Below, piece after piece: positions 25,467 through 33,866 of a stretch of DNA of 39,929 bases. The stretch comes from Candidatus Sulfotelmatobacter sp. Lineage in GTDB: Bacteria; Acidobacteriota; Terriglobia; Terriglobales; Acidobacteriaceae. The notes beneath the pieces were generated by a model. The model was given only the letters and a program-made list of their open reading frames with translations, did not search any database and was not told where the DNA came from. The stretch is from the NCBI GenBank assembly GCA_030040965.1, contig JASHOT010000235.1, positions 1 to 39,929 of the forward strand. The letters run 5' to 3'. The translations under genes and the position numbers were made by a program. Within the stretch, counting starts at the first letter, position 1. Each line of letters starts with the position of its first letter.

Positions 25467-25688
25467 CTAGCGGCGCTCGTGAACCTCGTCGCGGTTGAAT
25501 CGCCAGCCGCGAGAATGGCCTTTACCGGAAAGCCGGCCGAACTCCCTTATGTCCTGCTCGGCATCGTCTTCCCCGGCGACACTCTTGAGATAGTCTCGGA
25601 TCAACTGATTCAGACTCTTGCCCAGCGCCTCGGCCTTCTTGCGGGCACGGGCAACCAGCTGCTCGTCGATAGAAAGCGTGACATTCAT
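25467..25688 (-). CDS. vapB: VapB-like ribbon-helix-helix antitoxin
   Basis: 73 residues from ATG 25688. The start MNVTLSIDEQLVARARKKAE then ALGKSLNQLIRDYLKSV is a ribbon-helix-helix DNA-binding fold (beta strand NVTLSID, then two helices). The C-terminal part (EFGRLSGKGHSRGWRFNRDE) should bind and block the PIN toxin. The longer start at 25709 would lie inside the operator and is rejected. Twin palindromes upstream suggest the VapBC complex represses its own promoter. Confidence 0.85.
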   Translation of the reverse strand: MNVTLSIDEQLVARARKKAEALGKSLNQLIRDYLKSVAGEDDAEQDIREFGRLSGKGHSRGWRFNRDEVHERR

Positions 25689-25691
25689 TAG

Positions 25692-25719
25692 CACATTATA
25701 TGTGTGCACATGTTATGTG
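25692..25719. promoter_or_regulatory. Twin palindromic operators upstream of vapBC
   Basis: Two 13-bp palindromes share the arms CACAT/ATGTG: CACATTATATGTG at 25692-25704 and CACATGTTATGTG at 25707-25719, start to start 15 bases apart and beginning four bases from the antitoxin ATG. Tandem palindromes next to the start codon are what ribbon-helix-helix antitoxins bind. Confidence 0.72.
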
Positions 25720-25752
25720 TCAACCAGCTTATGTCGCAATCAATAACTCGAT

Positions 25753-25790
25753 GTCATTCCGAGGAGCCCAGCGACGAGGAACCTGCTTTT
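25753..25790. repeat. Dispersed GTCATTCCGAG repeat
   Basis: GTCATTCCGAGGAGCCCAGC then GACGAGGAACCTGC, of the same family as the other intergenic repeats, sits between the vapBC promoter and the end of the cytochrome P460 gene. Confidence 0.5.
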
Positions 25791-25832
25791 GCATCTCATT
25801 CCAAAAGAAGCCCCCACCACGACCCGCCATCC

Positions 25833-26438
25833 CTACTTCTGCCCGCTCTCCTTCACATACCCCGCACTCAACGTCCCTTTGCTCTGCGCAATCGGCAGCA
25901 GCGTCGGATAGAACTGCACAAACGTCGTATCCACCGCCGCATGCTCGGCGTGGCAGCTGTAGCAGGCCATGTCGGCCGGCACCATCTTCGCCGTCTTGAC
26001 ATTATCAAAAATGAAGAACGCCCACTTCCCCGCAAAACGCGCCTCGTCCTTCACATGCACCTCGATCCCCATCGTTTCCGTGCCCTGATAGTTCCCTTTC
26101 TGATTAATCGATCCCTTCCCCTCCGCCATGCGGCCCTCGAGCACCAGCATCGTCTTGTCGGGCCACGTCCCCGTTTCAAGAAATCCCTTGTATGCCTCAG
26201 GATTGACAAAAACATTGTCGAACATGTGGTGATCGGGCGATGCGTTCGGGCTGTAACTCATGTCGAAGCCCGTCGTCAGATACACCCACTCGCGATAGTT
26301 CTCCGGCAGTTTGAGTTGCGCGTCGCTCGTGTATTCCGGGCCGGATACCGGCTTCGGCCCCCGCAACGCCGACCGCAGGATCACCATCGGGCTCAACAAA
26401 ACCAAGGCAAACAGCACAGTGCTCGCTTTCTTGTTCAT
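25833..26438 (-). CDS. Cytochrome P460 family protein
   Basis: 201 residues from ATG 26438, preceded by GGAGAG. An N-terminal hydrophobic segment (ASTVLFALVLLSPMVILRSA) acts as signal peptide or anchor, so the protein works in the periplasm. The body matches cytochrome P460: LPENYREWVYLTTGFDMSY, WPDKTMLVLEGRMAEG, GKWAFFIFD. The C-terminal heme c site is ACYSCHAEHAAVDTTFVQFY, i.e. CxxCH. P460 proteins oxidise hydroxylamine (ammonia oxidisers) or detoxify NO-type species, but many homologues are uncharacterised. The cross-linking Lys typical of true P460 cannot be identified with certainty here. Confidence 0.87.
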   Translation of the reverse strand: MNKKASTVLFALVLLSPMVILRSALRGPKPVSGPEYTSDAQLKLPENYREWVYLTTGFDMSYSPNASPDHHMFDNVFVNPEAYKGFLETGTWPDKTMLVLEGRMAEGKGSINQKGNYQGTETMGIEVHVKDEARFAGKWAFFIFDNVKTAKMVPADMACYSCHAEHAAVDTTFVQFYPTLLPIAQSKGTLSAGYVKESGQK

Positions 26439-26569
26439 TGATCTCTCCACGCTCGACAGTTCATTGGGAGTGGAACAGCCGGGGGTTTACGATCTCGCAG
26501 CGTGATCGTCGCTGCAAGAGACGCACATCGGCCCTCGCCGTGAGCAGATTCTTGCCAACATAATCGAAA

Positions 26570-27343
26570 TCACTTCGACGACGGCGCCCACGCGTCTGCC
26601 AGCGATCGCCCGGATTGCATCTGTTCCGGCGTTATCTTGGCCGACAGTTCTTTCAGCGCCTTGTCGCTGTGTTTGTATCCCGCGCGCTCGGCGAGCGTGA
26701 GCCACATGCACGCCTTGGAATAATCGGGCTTATCTCGCTGGGCCAGTCGTTCCCCGAGTTCGAATTGCGCTTTCGCCAGTCCCTGGTTGGCGGCTCGTTG
26801 CAGATAAGTTTCGCCAAGGCTGTTGTCCTTGCCCATTTCGCTTTCGCCCTTGAACAACTCGTGCGCCATATCGAGCTGCGCCTTGGCGTCGCCGGAGTCG
26901 GCTTTCAGCTTCAGCTCGGCAATCTTGCTGCCAGTCCGGCCGTATAAATGAAAATCCACTTCAATGGTAATTTCGGCGCGAACCGGTTCGCCATCCTTAC
27001 GGGCAGGCTCGAACCGCCACCGCTGCACCGCCGCAATCGCTTTTTCGTCAAGACCCATGCCCAGCGAGCGGGTCACGCGAATGTGGCTCGGCATCCCGTC
27101 TTTTTCAACGATGACCGCCAGCGTGCACACTCCCTGGTATCCAGCGGCTCGTGCTTCATTCGAGAACTCCGGCTCCGGCATGGAAACCGCACGCGGCGGA
27201 GTTATGCCACTCATCGCCTTGTAGACATGGTCGCTTTCATCCGCGTCCGAGGTTTGCGCACCAGCCGTACCGGCCAGCGCAAGACTGAGAAGCACGAGAA
27301 TTATTTTTCCTCGGCGTAGCACGCTCCACCTCCAGCGCGACAC
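26570..27343 (-). CDS. Exported TonB C-terminal domain protein with Sel1-like repeats
   Basis: 257 residues from GTG 27343. A signal peptide (KIILVLLSLALAGTAGA-Q) is followed by a TonB_C domain: PEFSNEARAAGYQGVCTLAV, IVEKDGMPSHIRVTRSLGMG, LDEKAIAAVQRWRFEPARKD. Sel1/TPR-like helices come next (AKAQLDMAHELFKG, YLQRAANQGLAKAQFELG, WLTLAERAGYKHSDKALKEL). TonB_C pieces of this sort without a membrane anchor are common in Acidobacteria and are not necessarily linked to energy transfer. A periplasmic protein-protein interaction role is likely. The partner is unknown. Confidence 0.8.
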   Translation of the reverse strand: MSRWRWSVLRRGKIILVLLSLALAGTAGAQTSDADESDHVYKAMSGITPPRAVSMPEPEFSNEARAAGYQGVCTLAVIVEKDGMPSHIRVTRSLGMGLDEKAIAAVQRWRFEPARKDGEPVRAEITIEVDFHLYGRTGSKIAELKLKADSGDAKAQLDMAHELFKGESEMGKDNSLGETYLQRAANQGLAKAQFELGERLAQRDKPDYSKACMWLTLAERAGYKHSDKALKELSAKITPEQMQSGRSLADAWAPSSK

Positions 27344-27806
27344 AGGCGTCCAAGTTTACCCGAAAAGTTCATGCGCCGTGCCGGGTGCCGGGTGCCCAAC
27401 CCTACGCGGTTTTCGTAGGGTGGGGATTTTTACGTTGCGAGTCGGATTGTGTGGGACCGGCCACTCTGGTCCGGCCAGGCTGCGCCCAGGCGTCCCTAAG
27501 GCCCGCAAAGTTTTCCACAGCCTTCCACAGGCAATCTATGTGACGAACAACCTTTACTGAGAATTTTCCTTGCTCCAAATTGGAACCATGCGCGCAATGT
27601 CCACTATCTCGACAACGACCCACCAGCAGAGCGCATCCTCGCCCGCCCGTCTCCTCGCCCCCTCCGCCAACCGCCATGTTTTCAATATTTTGCCTATAAA
27701 CCCTTCCTTCCCAAAGATTTACCGGAAATCGCGGCAATCTGCCTGCACTAAGTCATTCGTTACCAATATCTTGCGCGCAAGCACCAAAAAAATGTAGAGG
27801 TGTCTC
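27344..27806. other. Intergenic stretch with hairpin
   Basis: No convincing gene. The left part holds a direct repeat (CCGGGTGCCGGGTGCC) and the hairpin listed separately. The rest (27560-27800) reads as the leader of the CKHIK-type gene, with a GAGGTG ribosome site close to its ATG at 27807. Confidence 0.45.
27400..27431 (+). repeat. Hairpin CCCTACG/CGTAGGG followed by a T run
   Basis: A perfect 7-bp stem (27400-27406 and 27414-27420) with a 7-base loop is followed by GTGGGG and five T. The form resembles a terminator on the plus strand, but no plus-strand gene ends here. It may be a dispersed extragenic element instead. Confidence 0.35.
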
Positions 27807-28182
27807 ATGACAGTCATTCCCGTTTGCAAGCACATTAAGGTCACCGGAATCCGTTGCGGCTCTCCCGCTCTTCGCGGAGAAGATTACTGCTACTTCCACC
27901 AGCGCATGATTCCGCGGCATCAAAGGCCCCAACTCGCGCCTCTGCGAACTCGCCCTCCTCGAAGACGAGGAGGCCATCCAGGTCTCCATCATGGAAATCA
28001 TCAATGGCCTTCTCCGCGGCACCATCGAGGTCAAGCGCGGCGAACTCGTTCTCCGTGCCCTCAACACCGCCGTCCGCAATTCCCGCCGCGTCCGTTTCGC
28101 CAACGCCAACGGAATGATCCGCGAACTCCCGCAATACGCCGACTCCGGCAATCCTCCTCAGGATGCCACGTCCGAAGGGTGA
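27807..28182 (+). pseudogene. CKHIK/CYFH-type small conserved protein with one frameshift
   Basis: The first frame from ATG 27807 reads MTVIPVCKHIKVTGIRCGSP, ALRGEDYCYFHQRMI. The continuation RGIKGPNSRLCELALLEDEE, AIQVSIMEIINGLLRGTIEV and RVRFANANGMIRELPQYADS is in the next frame to a stop at 28182. An extra C in ATTCCGCGG (about 27912-27914) accounts for the break. The Cys/His pattern C-x2-H, C, C-Y-F-H suggests a small metal-binding N-terminal module followed by a helical domain. I recall many copies of this family in acidobacterial genomes; the function is unknown. A restored protein would have about 124 residues. Confidence 0.72.
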
Positions 28183-28343
28183 GAGATTCGAGCGCTCGAA
28201 GGGAAACCATGAAAACGGAAACACCACGGGTTCCTTCACCAATCGCAGGCTGTTTCTCGGCGGTCTTTGCGAGAAGTGTTCCTTCGCGACCTTGCCGGAG
28301 GCGGTTTCTGATTTTCGCGTCCAAGCGCCGAAAGCCAACGGCG

Positions 28344-30515
28344 CTACTTCACTCCGCCGTACTTTTCCAGCCACTTCAACTCTTCGCGCACCTTGATCTT
28401 TCCGTGCCACGGATTTTTGGAGAGCGAGTGGCCCTCACCGGGGAAAATCAGCAGCGCGTTCGGAATGCCGAGCGAGTACAGCGCGTGCTCGAGCAGATAA
28501 TCTTCCAGCACCGCCACGCGGATGTCGTCGGCGCCCGCGACCATGTGCGTGGGCGTGCGGACTTTGTCGATCTGGAAAATCGCGGCCTCGTCGTGATAGC
28601 GCTGCTGCGCCTCCCACGGACGTCCGCCCAAAAAATAGGCGTCGTCATACGTCGTGTCGTCGTTGCCCCAGTTCCCCACGTGCTCCACCGCGCCCGCGCC
28701 CGTCACCGCCGCCTTCCAGCGCGTGGTCTGCGTGATCAGCCAGTTGGTCATGTATCCGCCGTAGCTGTAGCCGCCGACCGCGAGCCGCTCGGGATCGGCG
28801 ATGCCGTCTTTCACCAGCGCATCAACCCCTTCAAGAATGTCTTTGCCCGGCCGCGACACGATCTGCGGAACGATTTCCATAAGAAACTTGTCGCCATATC
28901 CGGTCGAGCCTCGATAGTTCGGCTCGAACACAAGCCATCCATTTGTAGCCGCGAGCGCCGCCCACTGATACCAGTCGGCCTCGAAGTGATTGCCGTCGGC
29001 ATCCGCCGGCCCTCCATGAATGAACGTGAACATGGGCAGGTGCTTCGCCTCAAATTTTCCCGGAGGATAAACCAGCATGCCCTCGACCGTGGTGCCGTCG
29101 TCAGCCTTCCACTGGTAAGGCTTGCCTTGCGGCAGATCGCGCTCGGTGAAAAGTTTGTTGAAAGAAGTAATTGCGCGGGGCTTATCGATCTGGTTTGAGC
29201 CTTCCGCAAGATACACTTCCTCGGCCTGGGTAAGAGTTGAATAAGTAAACGCGACGCGCGGAGACCGTGATACTGTACGTACCTCTTCGTAAGTACCTCT
29301 CTGCCCATGCATAAGATGCAGCGAGCCGGAAGGGCTATCTGCCGTGTACATCTGAACCTCGGTTCCCAACCGCGCAGTAACAATCACGCCATTGCCATAA
29401 ACGTCATAGCGGACAATCTGGCCGTTAAAGTCTTTGGCCCACTGCTCGACTTTGCCCGTCTCGACATCCACCCAGTAGAGATGCGGCTGCAGATCGCGAT
29501 ACGCGCCGAAAACATCTCCGACTTCGACGCTGAAAAAGATGTGCCGGCTGTCCGCCGCCCAGCGCGGATTGATTTCAACCGCCTGATTCTTGGTAATGCG
29601 GCGAGGAGGAACGTAGTTTTGAATCGCCGACGGAGCGTGTGGGTTGACCACATAGATTTCTACGTCATCAACTTTCTCCTGCCGCTGATTGATCGAGTTG
29701 GTCAGAAACGCGAGCTTGCCGTCGCGGGAAACGAGCAGTTGATCCACCCGCAGCGGCGATGTAGTCACAGGCAGCGCGCCCGGCGTCAGATCCTCAGGCT
29801 CTTTTGCAACATTATCCGAATCGTCCTTGGATTTCGCCGGCGCCGCGATGTGTGCGGCAATCGCCGCCGGAACGTCGAGGACAAAAATGTCATCGCCGCG
29901 CTCCGCCGTGCGGTACTGCACCACATCTTTCCACTCTTTCTTGTAGTCGTCTTTCTGCTTCTTCGCCCAGGGCCCGCGTGTCGCGTAATAGATTTTCTGC
30001 GAATCCTCCGCCCAGGCAAACGCATGCACATCTTCCGCCCCTTGCGTCACCACGAATGCCTCGCCCCCGTCAGGCGAGATGAGATAGACCTGCGTCGCGC
30101 CTTCCTCTTTCGAGTCGGAATCGGAATCCGAGTCGGAATCGGCATCTCCACTTTTCTCGGCCGAAGTCTTGCGCTCAGAAAGAAAGGCAATCCACTTCCC
30201 GTCCGGCGACCATTTCGGTTCGGAGTCTTGCCCCGACTGCGTGAGTTGAATCAGCGAACCCGGCGCGCCGCCATCATTGTTCCCGTCGCGCCAGAGCCAT
30301 AAATCCTTGCGGAAAATCTGCTGCTCCCAGTCGGCCCGCTCGGTGCCGATGACAACCGACTTGCCGTCGGGCGACATCTCCAGCGCATTGAAGCTGACGG
30401 CGTTGAAGAACTCGTCGAGCATGAGCTTCGGCTTGGCTTTGTTTTCGGTTTGCGCTTGAACAAAAAATGCGCAGGTAAAGAAAACTGCCACAACCGCAGT
30501 TTTATGGATTCGCAT
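28344..30515 (-). CDS. S9 family prolyl oligopeptidase / acylaminoacyl-peptidase-like, secreted
   Basis: 723 residues from ATG 30515 (GGGGA upstream); the longer frame is rejected. A signal peptide (TAVVAVFFTCAFFVQAQ) is followed by a beta-propeller with TolB-like repeats (SPDGKWIAFLSERKTS, RDGKLAFLTNSI). The alpha/beta hydrolase domain starts near KPYQWKADDGTTVEGMLVYP. The catalytic triad is visible: Ser in GYSYGGYMTNW, Asp in VAGADDIRVAV, and His in PGEGHSLSK. The enzyme should cleave short peptides in the periplasm. An acidic repeat, DADSDSDSDSDSKEE, sits in a propeller loop and is encoded by short tandem repeats. The gene follows the GT87 gene by 22 bases. Confidence 0.88.
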   Translation of the reverse strand: MRIHKTAVVAVFFTCAFFVQAQTENKAKPKLMLDEFFNAVSFNALEMSPDGKSVVIGTERADWEQQIFRKDLWLWRDGNNDGGAPGSLIQLTQSGQDSEPKWSPDGKWIAFLSERKTSAEKSGDADSDSDSDSDSKEEGATQVYLISPDGGEAFVVTQGAEDVHAFAWAEDSQKIYYATRGPWAKKQKDDYKKEWKDVVQYRTAERGDDIFVLDVPAAIAAHIAAPAKSKDDSDNVAKEPEDLTPGALPVTTSPLRVDQLLVSRDGKLAFLTNSINQRQEKVDDVEIYVVNPHAPSAIQNYVPPRRITKNQAVEINPRWAADSRHIFFSVEVGDVFGAYRDLQPHLYWVDVETGKVEQWAKDFNGQIVRYDVYGNGVIVTARLGTEVQMYTADSPSGSLHLMHGQRGTYEEVRTVSRSPRVAFTYSTLTQAEEVYLAEGSNQIDKPRAITSFNKLFTERDLPQGKPYQWKADDGTTVEGMLVYPPGKFEAKHLPMFTFIHGGPADADGNHFEADWYQWAALAATNGWLVFEPNYRGSTGYGDKFLMEIVPQIVSRPGKDILEGVDALVKDGIADPERLAVGGYSYGGYMTNWLITQTTRWKAAVTGAGAVEHVGNWGNDDTTYDDAYFLGGRPWEAQQRYHDEAAIFQIDKVRTPTHMVAGADDIRVAVLEDYLLEHALYSLGIPNALLIFPGEGHSLSKNPWHGKIKVREELKWLEKYGGVK

Positions 30516-30537
30516 AGGTCCCCGGTGGGAAGAAGCG

Positions 30538-31866
30538 TTATACAACGCGGGATTGCTCCGCGGCAAGTTTGTGAGCGCCGGGTCCAAGCGAAACGCGTCG
30601 ATCAACCCCGGAGCGCCAATCCAACGACCGCCATAGCATCCAGAGCAGCGCGGCGAATGCAGGCACGGAGAGTTGAAGATGCGTCCATTGCGTGAGCGGT
30701 CCGAACAGCGGCAGAAGGAAGGCAAGATACAGAAGCAGTTTGATCCAATCGAGCCGATCGTGATGAAGACGCTGCGCTGCCTCGCCTGAAATCCAGTCCG
30801 CAAGCAGCAAAAATGCGGGCGCAACCACCAGCAAGTCGTACACGAACAGATGCGGATTCACCAGCACCGCGGCCAGAATGAGCGACGAAAACCGCACCGG
30901 CAAATCGGCAGAAGACTTCCACGTAGCGGCAGCAATGGCAATGACGACCATCGAACTCAGAACGTAAAGGCCGAGCGCCGTCTGCGGCCACGGTATCAGC
31001 AGAGTCCAGAAAGCCCGCAACGAATGCATTTGCACGTCGGCCATCGCGGGCTCGGCAAGTCTCATCCATCGCGACAGGTGGACCATGGTGCCGAAGTAGT
31101 CGCGCAAAACCGATGTGCCGAAATACATCCATGTGAGCCCAAGCTGCGCTGCGCCTGAGACGATCGTCCCGGCCACCGCGCTCCTTGCGCGCGCCAGCAG
31201 AAAGACCAGAGGAATGGCAATCAGAAACTGCGGTTTGAACACGAGAAGACCCAAAGCAAAGCCGCCGAGCCAATTGCGCTTCGCCCTAAACGCAAGGAAC
31301 GTTGCCGCGAAGCAGCCAAGCAGAAGCACAGAGATTTGCCCACGCACGAAAAAGTGGAAGAACGGCGGAAAGGCGAGGGTCGCAATGATTACGAGTGATC
31401 CACGATCGCGCAATCGAGCACACCGCCGCCAGATCACATAGACACACGCGAAATATGCAGCGACGGAGAACGCAACCCAGACCCGCGCAGCTACGGGAAA
31501 CGACAGATGCGCGAGCGGAACGAAAAGCAATCCGACCTGTGGCCCGTACACGGTCGGCAATCGAACCGTCGTAGGATGGCTTGGATTGTCGGGGTAAACA
31601 ATCGCCCGCATTTCATCGAACGCCACCTGCTGATCGAAGAGTTGGCTGGTGCGGCCTTCTGCAATGAGGCGGGCAGAAATATAGAACTGAAGAAAGTCCT
31701 GAAACTTTATATTTCCCGCGCGGTCAAACAAGCCGGGCGTAGCGAAGTCCACCGCGCAAACTCCCCAAAGGCAAACGGCAAGCACGATGGCGTGAGCACG
31801 AATCCGGCGCGGCGTCAGCCACGTCGCAGCGGACCTGAGCCATTCGCTCGTCGCCCATGCACTCAT
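30538..31866 (-). CDS. GT87-family (DUF2029) polytopic glycosyltransferase
   Basis: 442 residues with about nine to eleven membrane helices. The first periplasmic loop has KFQDFLQFYISARLIAEG, containing the Asp that family members use as catalytic base. Further features are TVRLPTVYGPQVGLLFVPLA and LLVFKPQFLIAIPLVFLLAR, where the K-P-Q after a helix is typical of DUF2029. GT87 enzymes take mannose (or another sugar) from a polyprenyl phosphate and attach it outside the membrane. The acceptor is unknown. The ATG overlaps the upstream lipoprotein gene stop by four bases (ATGA), so the two are translationally coupled. Confidence 0.78.
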   Translation of the reverse strand: MSAWATSEWLRSAATWLTPRRIRAHAIVLAVCLWGVCAVDFATPGLFDRAGNIKFQDFLQFYISARLIAEGRTSQLFDQQVAFDEMRAIVYPDNPSHPTTVRLPTVYGPQVGLLFVPLAHLSFPVAARVWVAFSVAAYFACVYVIWRRCARLRDRGSLVIIATLAFPPFFHFFVRGQISVLLLGCFAATFLAFRAKRNWLGGFALGLLVFKPQFLIAIPLVFLLARARSAVAGTIVSGAAQLGLTWMYFGTSVLRDYFGTMVHLSRWMRLAEPAMADVQMHSLRAFWTLLIPWPQTALGLYVLSSMVVIAIAAATWKSSADLPVRFSSLILAAVLVNPHLFVYDLLVVAPAFLLLADWISGEAAQRLHHDRLDWIKLLLYLAFLLPLFGPLTQWTHLQLSVPAFAALLWMLWRSLDWRSGVDRRVSLGPGAHKLAAEQSRVV

Positions 31867-32459
31867 GGCGCGGGCTCGGAGTTCTTTAGCGCCTCGTCCA
31901 GCGTCTGCCCGGAGTGTGGAGCGCTCTGCACCAGCCGCCAGCCGTCATCGAAATCACGGAACGCCACCACGCTGCGATAATGCAGTTCGCTGGAGTAGAG
32001 CGCGTCTCCAATTTCGTTCATCGGCACCCATCTCCAGGTAAATTCCACGTCGGCGACATTGCCCTGCTTGCTGATGCCGGTGACCGCAATCAGACTTCTG
32101 CGCGCGACTGGAATGCTGATCGCCGGCCGTGCTGCCTGTTCCGAGGAAACAAATGCATGCACCGTCTCCACGCCCGATGGCGTCAGCATGATTTCCCAGC
32201 ACGGCGGCGGGGCCAGCGCGGGCGTGCACGCAATCGTGTTGGCCGAGATCCAGCCGTGATGCTGCAACAGAAGATATTCCGACGACGCGTAGTCTTTGTT
32301 CGACACGATGCCGGTTTCGAGCACGAACTGCTGCGGCGCTTTGAACGCGTCAGAGGCAGAGATGAGATCGGTCGCAAGACGGCGCGTGAGTAAGTCGCGT
32401 GGAGTGCAGGCGGAACACAGAAGCACAACTATCCAGACCACGAGTAATTTCGCGCGCAT
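31863..32459 (-). CDS. Predicted lipoprotein of unknown function
   Basis: 198 residues from ATG 32459. The start MRAKLLVVWIVVLLCSACTP has a short positive head, a hydrophobic core and lipobox LCSAC, so the protein should be lipid-anchored. The rest is mainly beta with two Cys in ACTPALAPPPCWEIM, and a pattern (VEFTWRWVPMNEIGDAL, RSVVAFRDFDDGWRLVQS) that suggests a small beta-barrel or NTF2-like fold. No family is named with confidence. It is coupled to the GT87 gene downstream and about 100 bases from the AmrS gene upstream. Confidence 0.68.
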   Translation of the reverse strand: MRAKLLVVWIVVLLCSACTPRDLLTRRLATDLISASDAFKAPQQFVLETGIVSNKDYASSEYLLLQHHGWISANTIACTPALAPPPCWEIMLTPSGVETVHAFVSSEQAARPAISIPVARRSLIAVTGISKQGNVADVEFTWRWVPMNEIGDALYSSELHYRSVVAFRDFDDGWRLVQSAPHSGQTLDEALKNSEPAP

Positions 32460-32560
32460 GCCGTAAGCGGACGATGGAGCAGTCGAGATGTGCTCGGCTT
32501 CGACGGGCGAGGCGCCCGTCCCCACACGTTTCCCTACATATCTCATGGTCCCGACAGATT

Positions 32561-33694
32561 TCAATGACCTGTGATTGTAACGAAACGCGCGCGCTTATGC
32601 GGCAAGAAAGGATGGGACGCGATCTGACCGTCGAACTGCGCGGCCCAACGTCCCGGAATCTGGGAGGAGCAGCGCGGGCAACGGCCATCCGCCGCCACGC
32701 GGTAATCCTGAATGTGATAGCCATAGCGGCTGACCAGAGTTTCTCCGCAATGCGCGCAACGCGTATCTTCCCACTCGCCGACCATGCCGGGAAGATTGCC
32801 GGCATAAATGTAGCGCAGGCCGGCCTCGCGTCCGATTTTAACGGCACGAAGTAAATCTTCGGCATTGGTGCTGCGCGTGTCGTCCATTTTATAGTCGGCG
32901 TGAAACGCAGTGACGTGCCAGGGAATGTCAACGGAAATGCCCGCGACGAATTCCGTCAGCTGGCGCAATTCGTCGGGTGAATCGTTGAAGCCGGGGATGA
33001 GCAGCGTCACGATCTCGAGCCACAATCCCAGCGCATGAATGCGGCGAATGCTCTCGAGGATCGGTCCGATGCGTCCGCCGAGCTCATGGTAGTGGCGATC
33101 GCTGAAGCTCTTGAGATCGACTTTGTACAGATCGATCCACGGCCGCAGATATTCGAGCACTTGCGGCGTGCCGTTTCCATTGGAGACGAATCCCGTGAGC
33201 AGTCCCGCGGCTCTCGCCTCTTTGAACACAGCGACCGCCCATTCGCTGGTGATCAGCGGTTCGTTGTAAGTGCTGACCAGAACTTTCGCGCCTTGATCCA
33301 GCGCATCGCGCACCAAAGCTTCGGGAGAAATTTCGAGAGGAGGCGAAATGGCCTGCGGATCGCGCAGCGCCTGCGATGTCACCCAGTTCTGACAGTATCC
33401 GCAGTGCAGATCGCAGCCCAGCATTCCAAAGCTGTAAGCGAGCGCGCCGGGATAAGCATGGAAGAACGGCTTCTTCTCGATGGGATCACACTGCATGCCG
33501 GCCGTGTATCCCCACGGGACATACAGCGTTCCGCCGCGATTGAAGCGGACTTTGCAAACTCCCGGCTGGCCGTCAGGAATGGGACAGCAATGTCCGCAGG
33601 AGAAACAGCGGATGCGCCTGTTACCGAGATCTTCAATGAGCGCGGGATCAGCCTGATGGACCCGTTGATCGAGAATGTTGCGAAGGGCAGGCAT
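32561..33694 (-). CDS. amrS: AmmeMemoRadiSam system radical SAM enzyme
   Basis: 377 residues from ATG 33694. The radical SAM site is in GMLGCDLHCGYCQNWVTSQA (CxxxCxxC). An N-terminal Cys-rich part (IRCFSCGHCCPIPDGQPGVC) and a C-terminal rubredoxin-like pair (CAHCG and CPRCSSQ) are typical of long AmrS proteins. SNGNGTPQVLEYLRPWID, YKVDLKSFSD and GFNDSPDELRQL also fit. The system usually comprises this enzyme with AMMECR1 and Memo proteins; neither is seen here. The reaction is not known. It heads the run of minus-strand genes to the S9 peptidase. Confidence 0.9.
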   Translation of the reverse strand: MPALRNILDQRVHQADPALIEDLGNRRIRCFSCGHCCPIPDGQPGVCKVRFNRGGTLYVPWGYTAGMQCDPIEKKPFFHAYPGALAYSFGMLGCDLHCGYCQNWVTSQALRDPQAISPPLEISPEALVRDALDQGAKVLVSTYNEPLITSEWAVAVFKEARAAGLLTGFVSNGNGTPQVLEYLRPWIDLYKVDLKSFSDRHYHELGGRIGPILESIRRIHALGLWLEIVTLLIPGFNDSPDELRQLTEFVAGISVDIPWHVTAFHADYKMDDTRSTNAEDLLRAVKIGREAGLRYIYAGNLPGMVGEWEDTRCAHCGETLVSRYGYHIQDYRVAADGRCPRCSSQIPGRWAAQFDGQIASHPFLPHKRARFVTITGH

Positions 33695-33866
33695 AAAACG
33701 CTCTTTACGTATTTTAGCTCTTGTCCTGAAGCATTTCGTGATGGGTAGTGACTCAGTTTGGATTATTACAGCGGGAACCGGAAACCACGAAGGCCACGAA
33801 GGATTACGCTTGCGGCTTTTCCTTCGTGCCTCGCGTGATGGTGTGGAGTGGCGGATCGAGGCAGAC

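Noticed and set aside
25689..25709. Upstream ATG for the VapB-like antitoxin
   Set aside because: It lies inside the twin palindromic operator, and MNVTLSIDEQ at 25688 is the natural ribbon start.
29307..30302. 331-residue plus-strand open frame opposite the S9 peptidase
   Set aside because: Antisense of a confidently identified peptidase, with no start signal or family.
30515..30824. Upstream extension of the S9 peptidase frame
   Set aside because: It overlaps the GT87 gene and puts about 100 unrelated residues before a clear signal peptide.
33795..33828. Inverted repeat CACGAAGG/CCTTCGTG as a terminator
   Set aside because: The stem is 8 bp with an 18-base loop and no T run on the minus strand, so it does not make a convincing intrinsic terminator.
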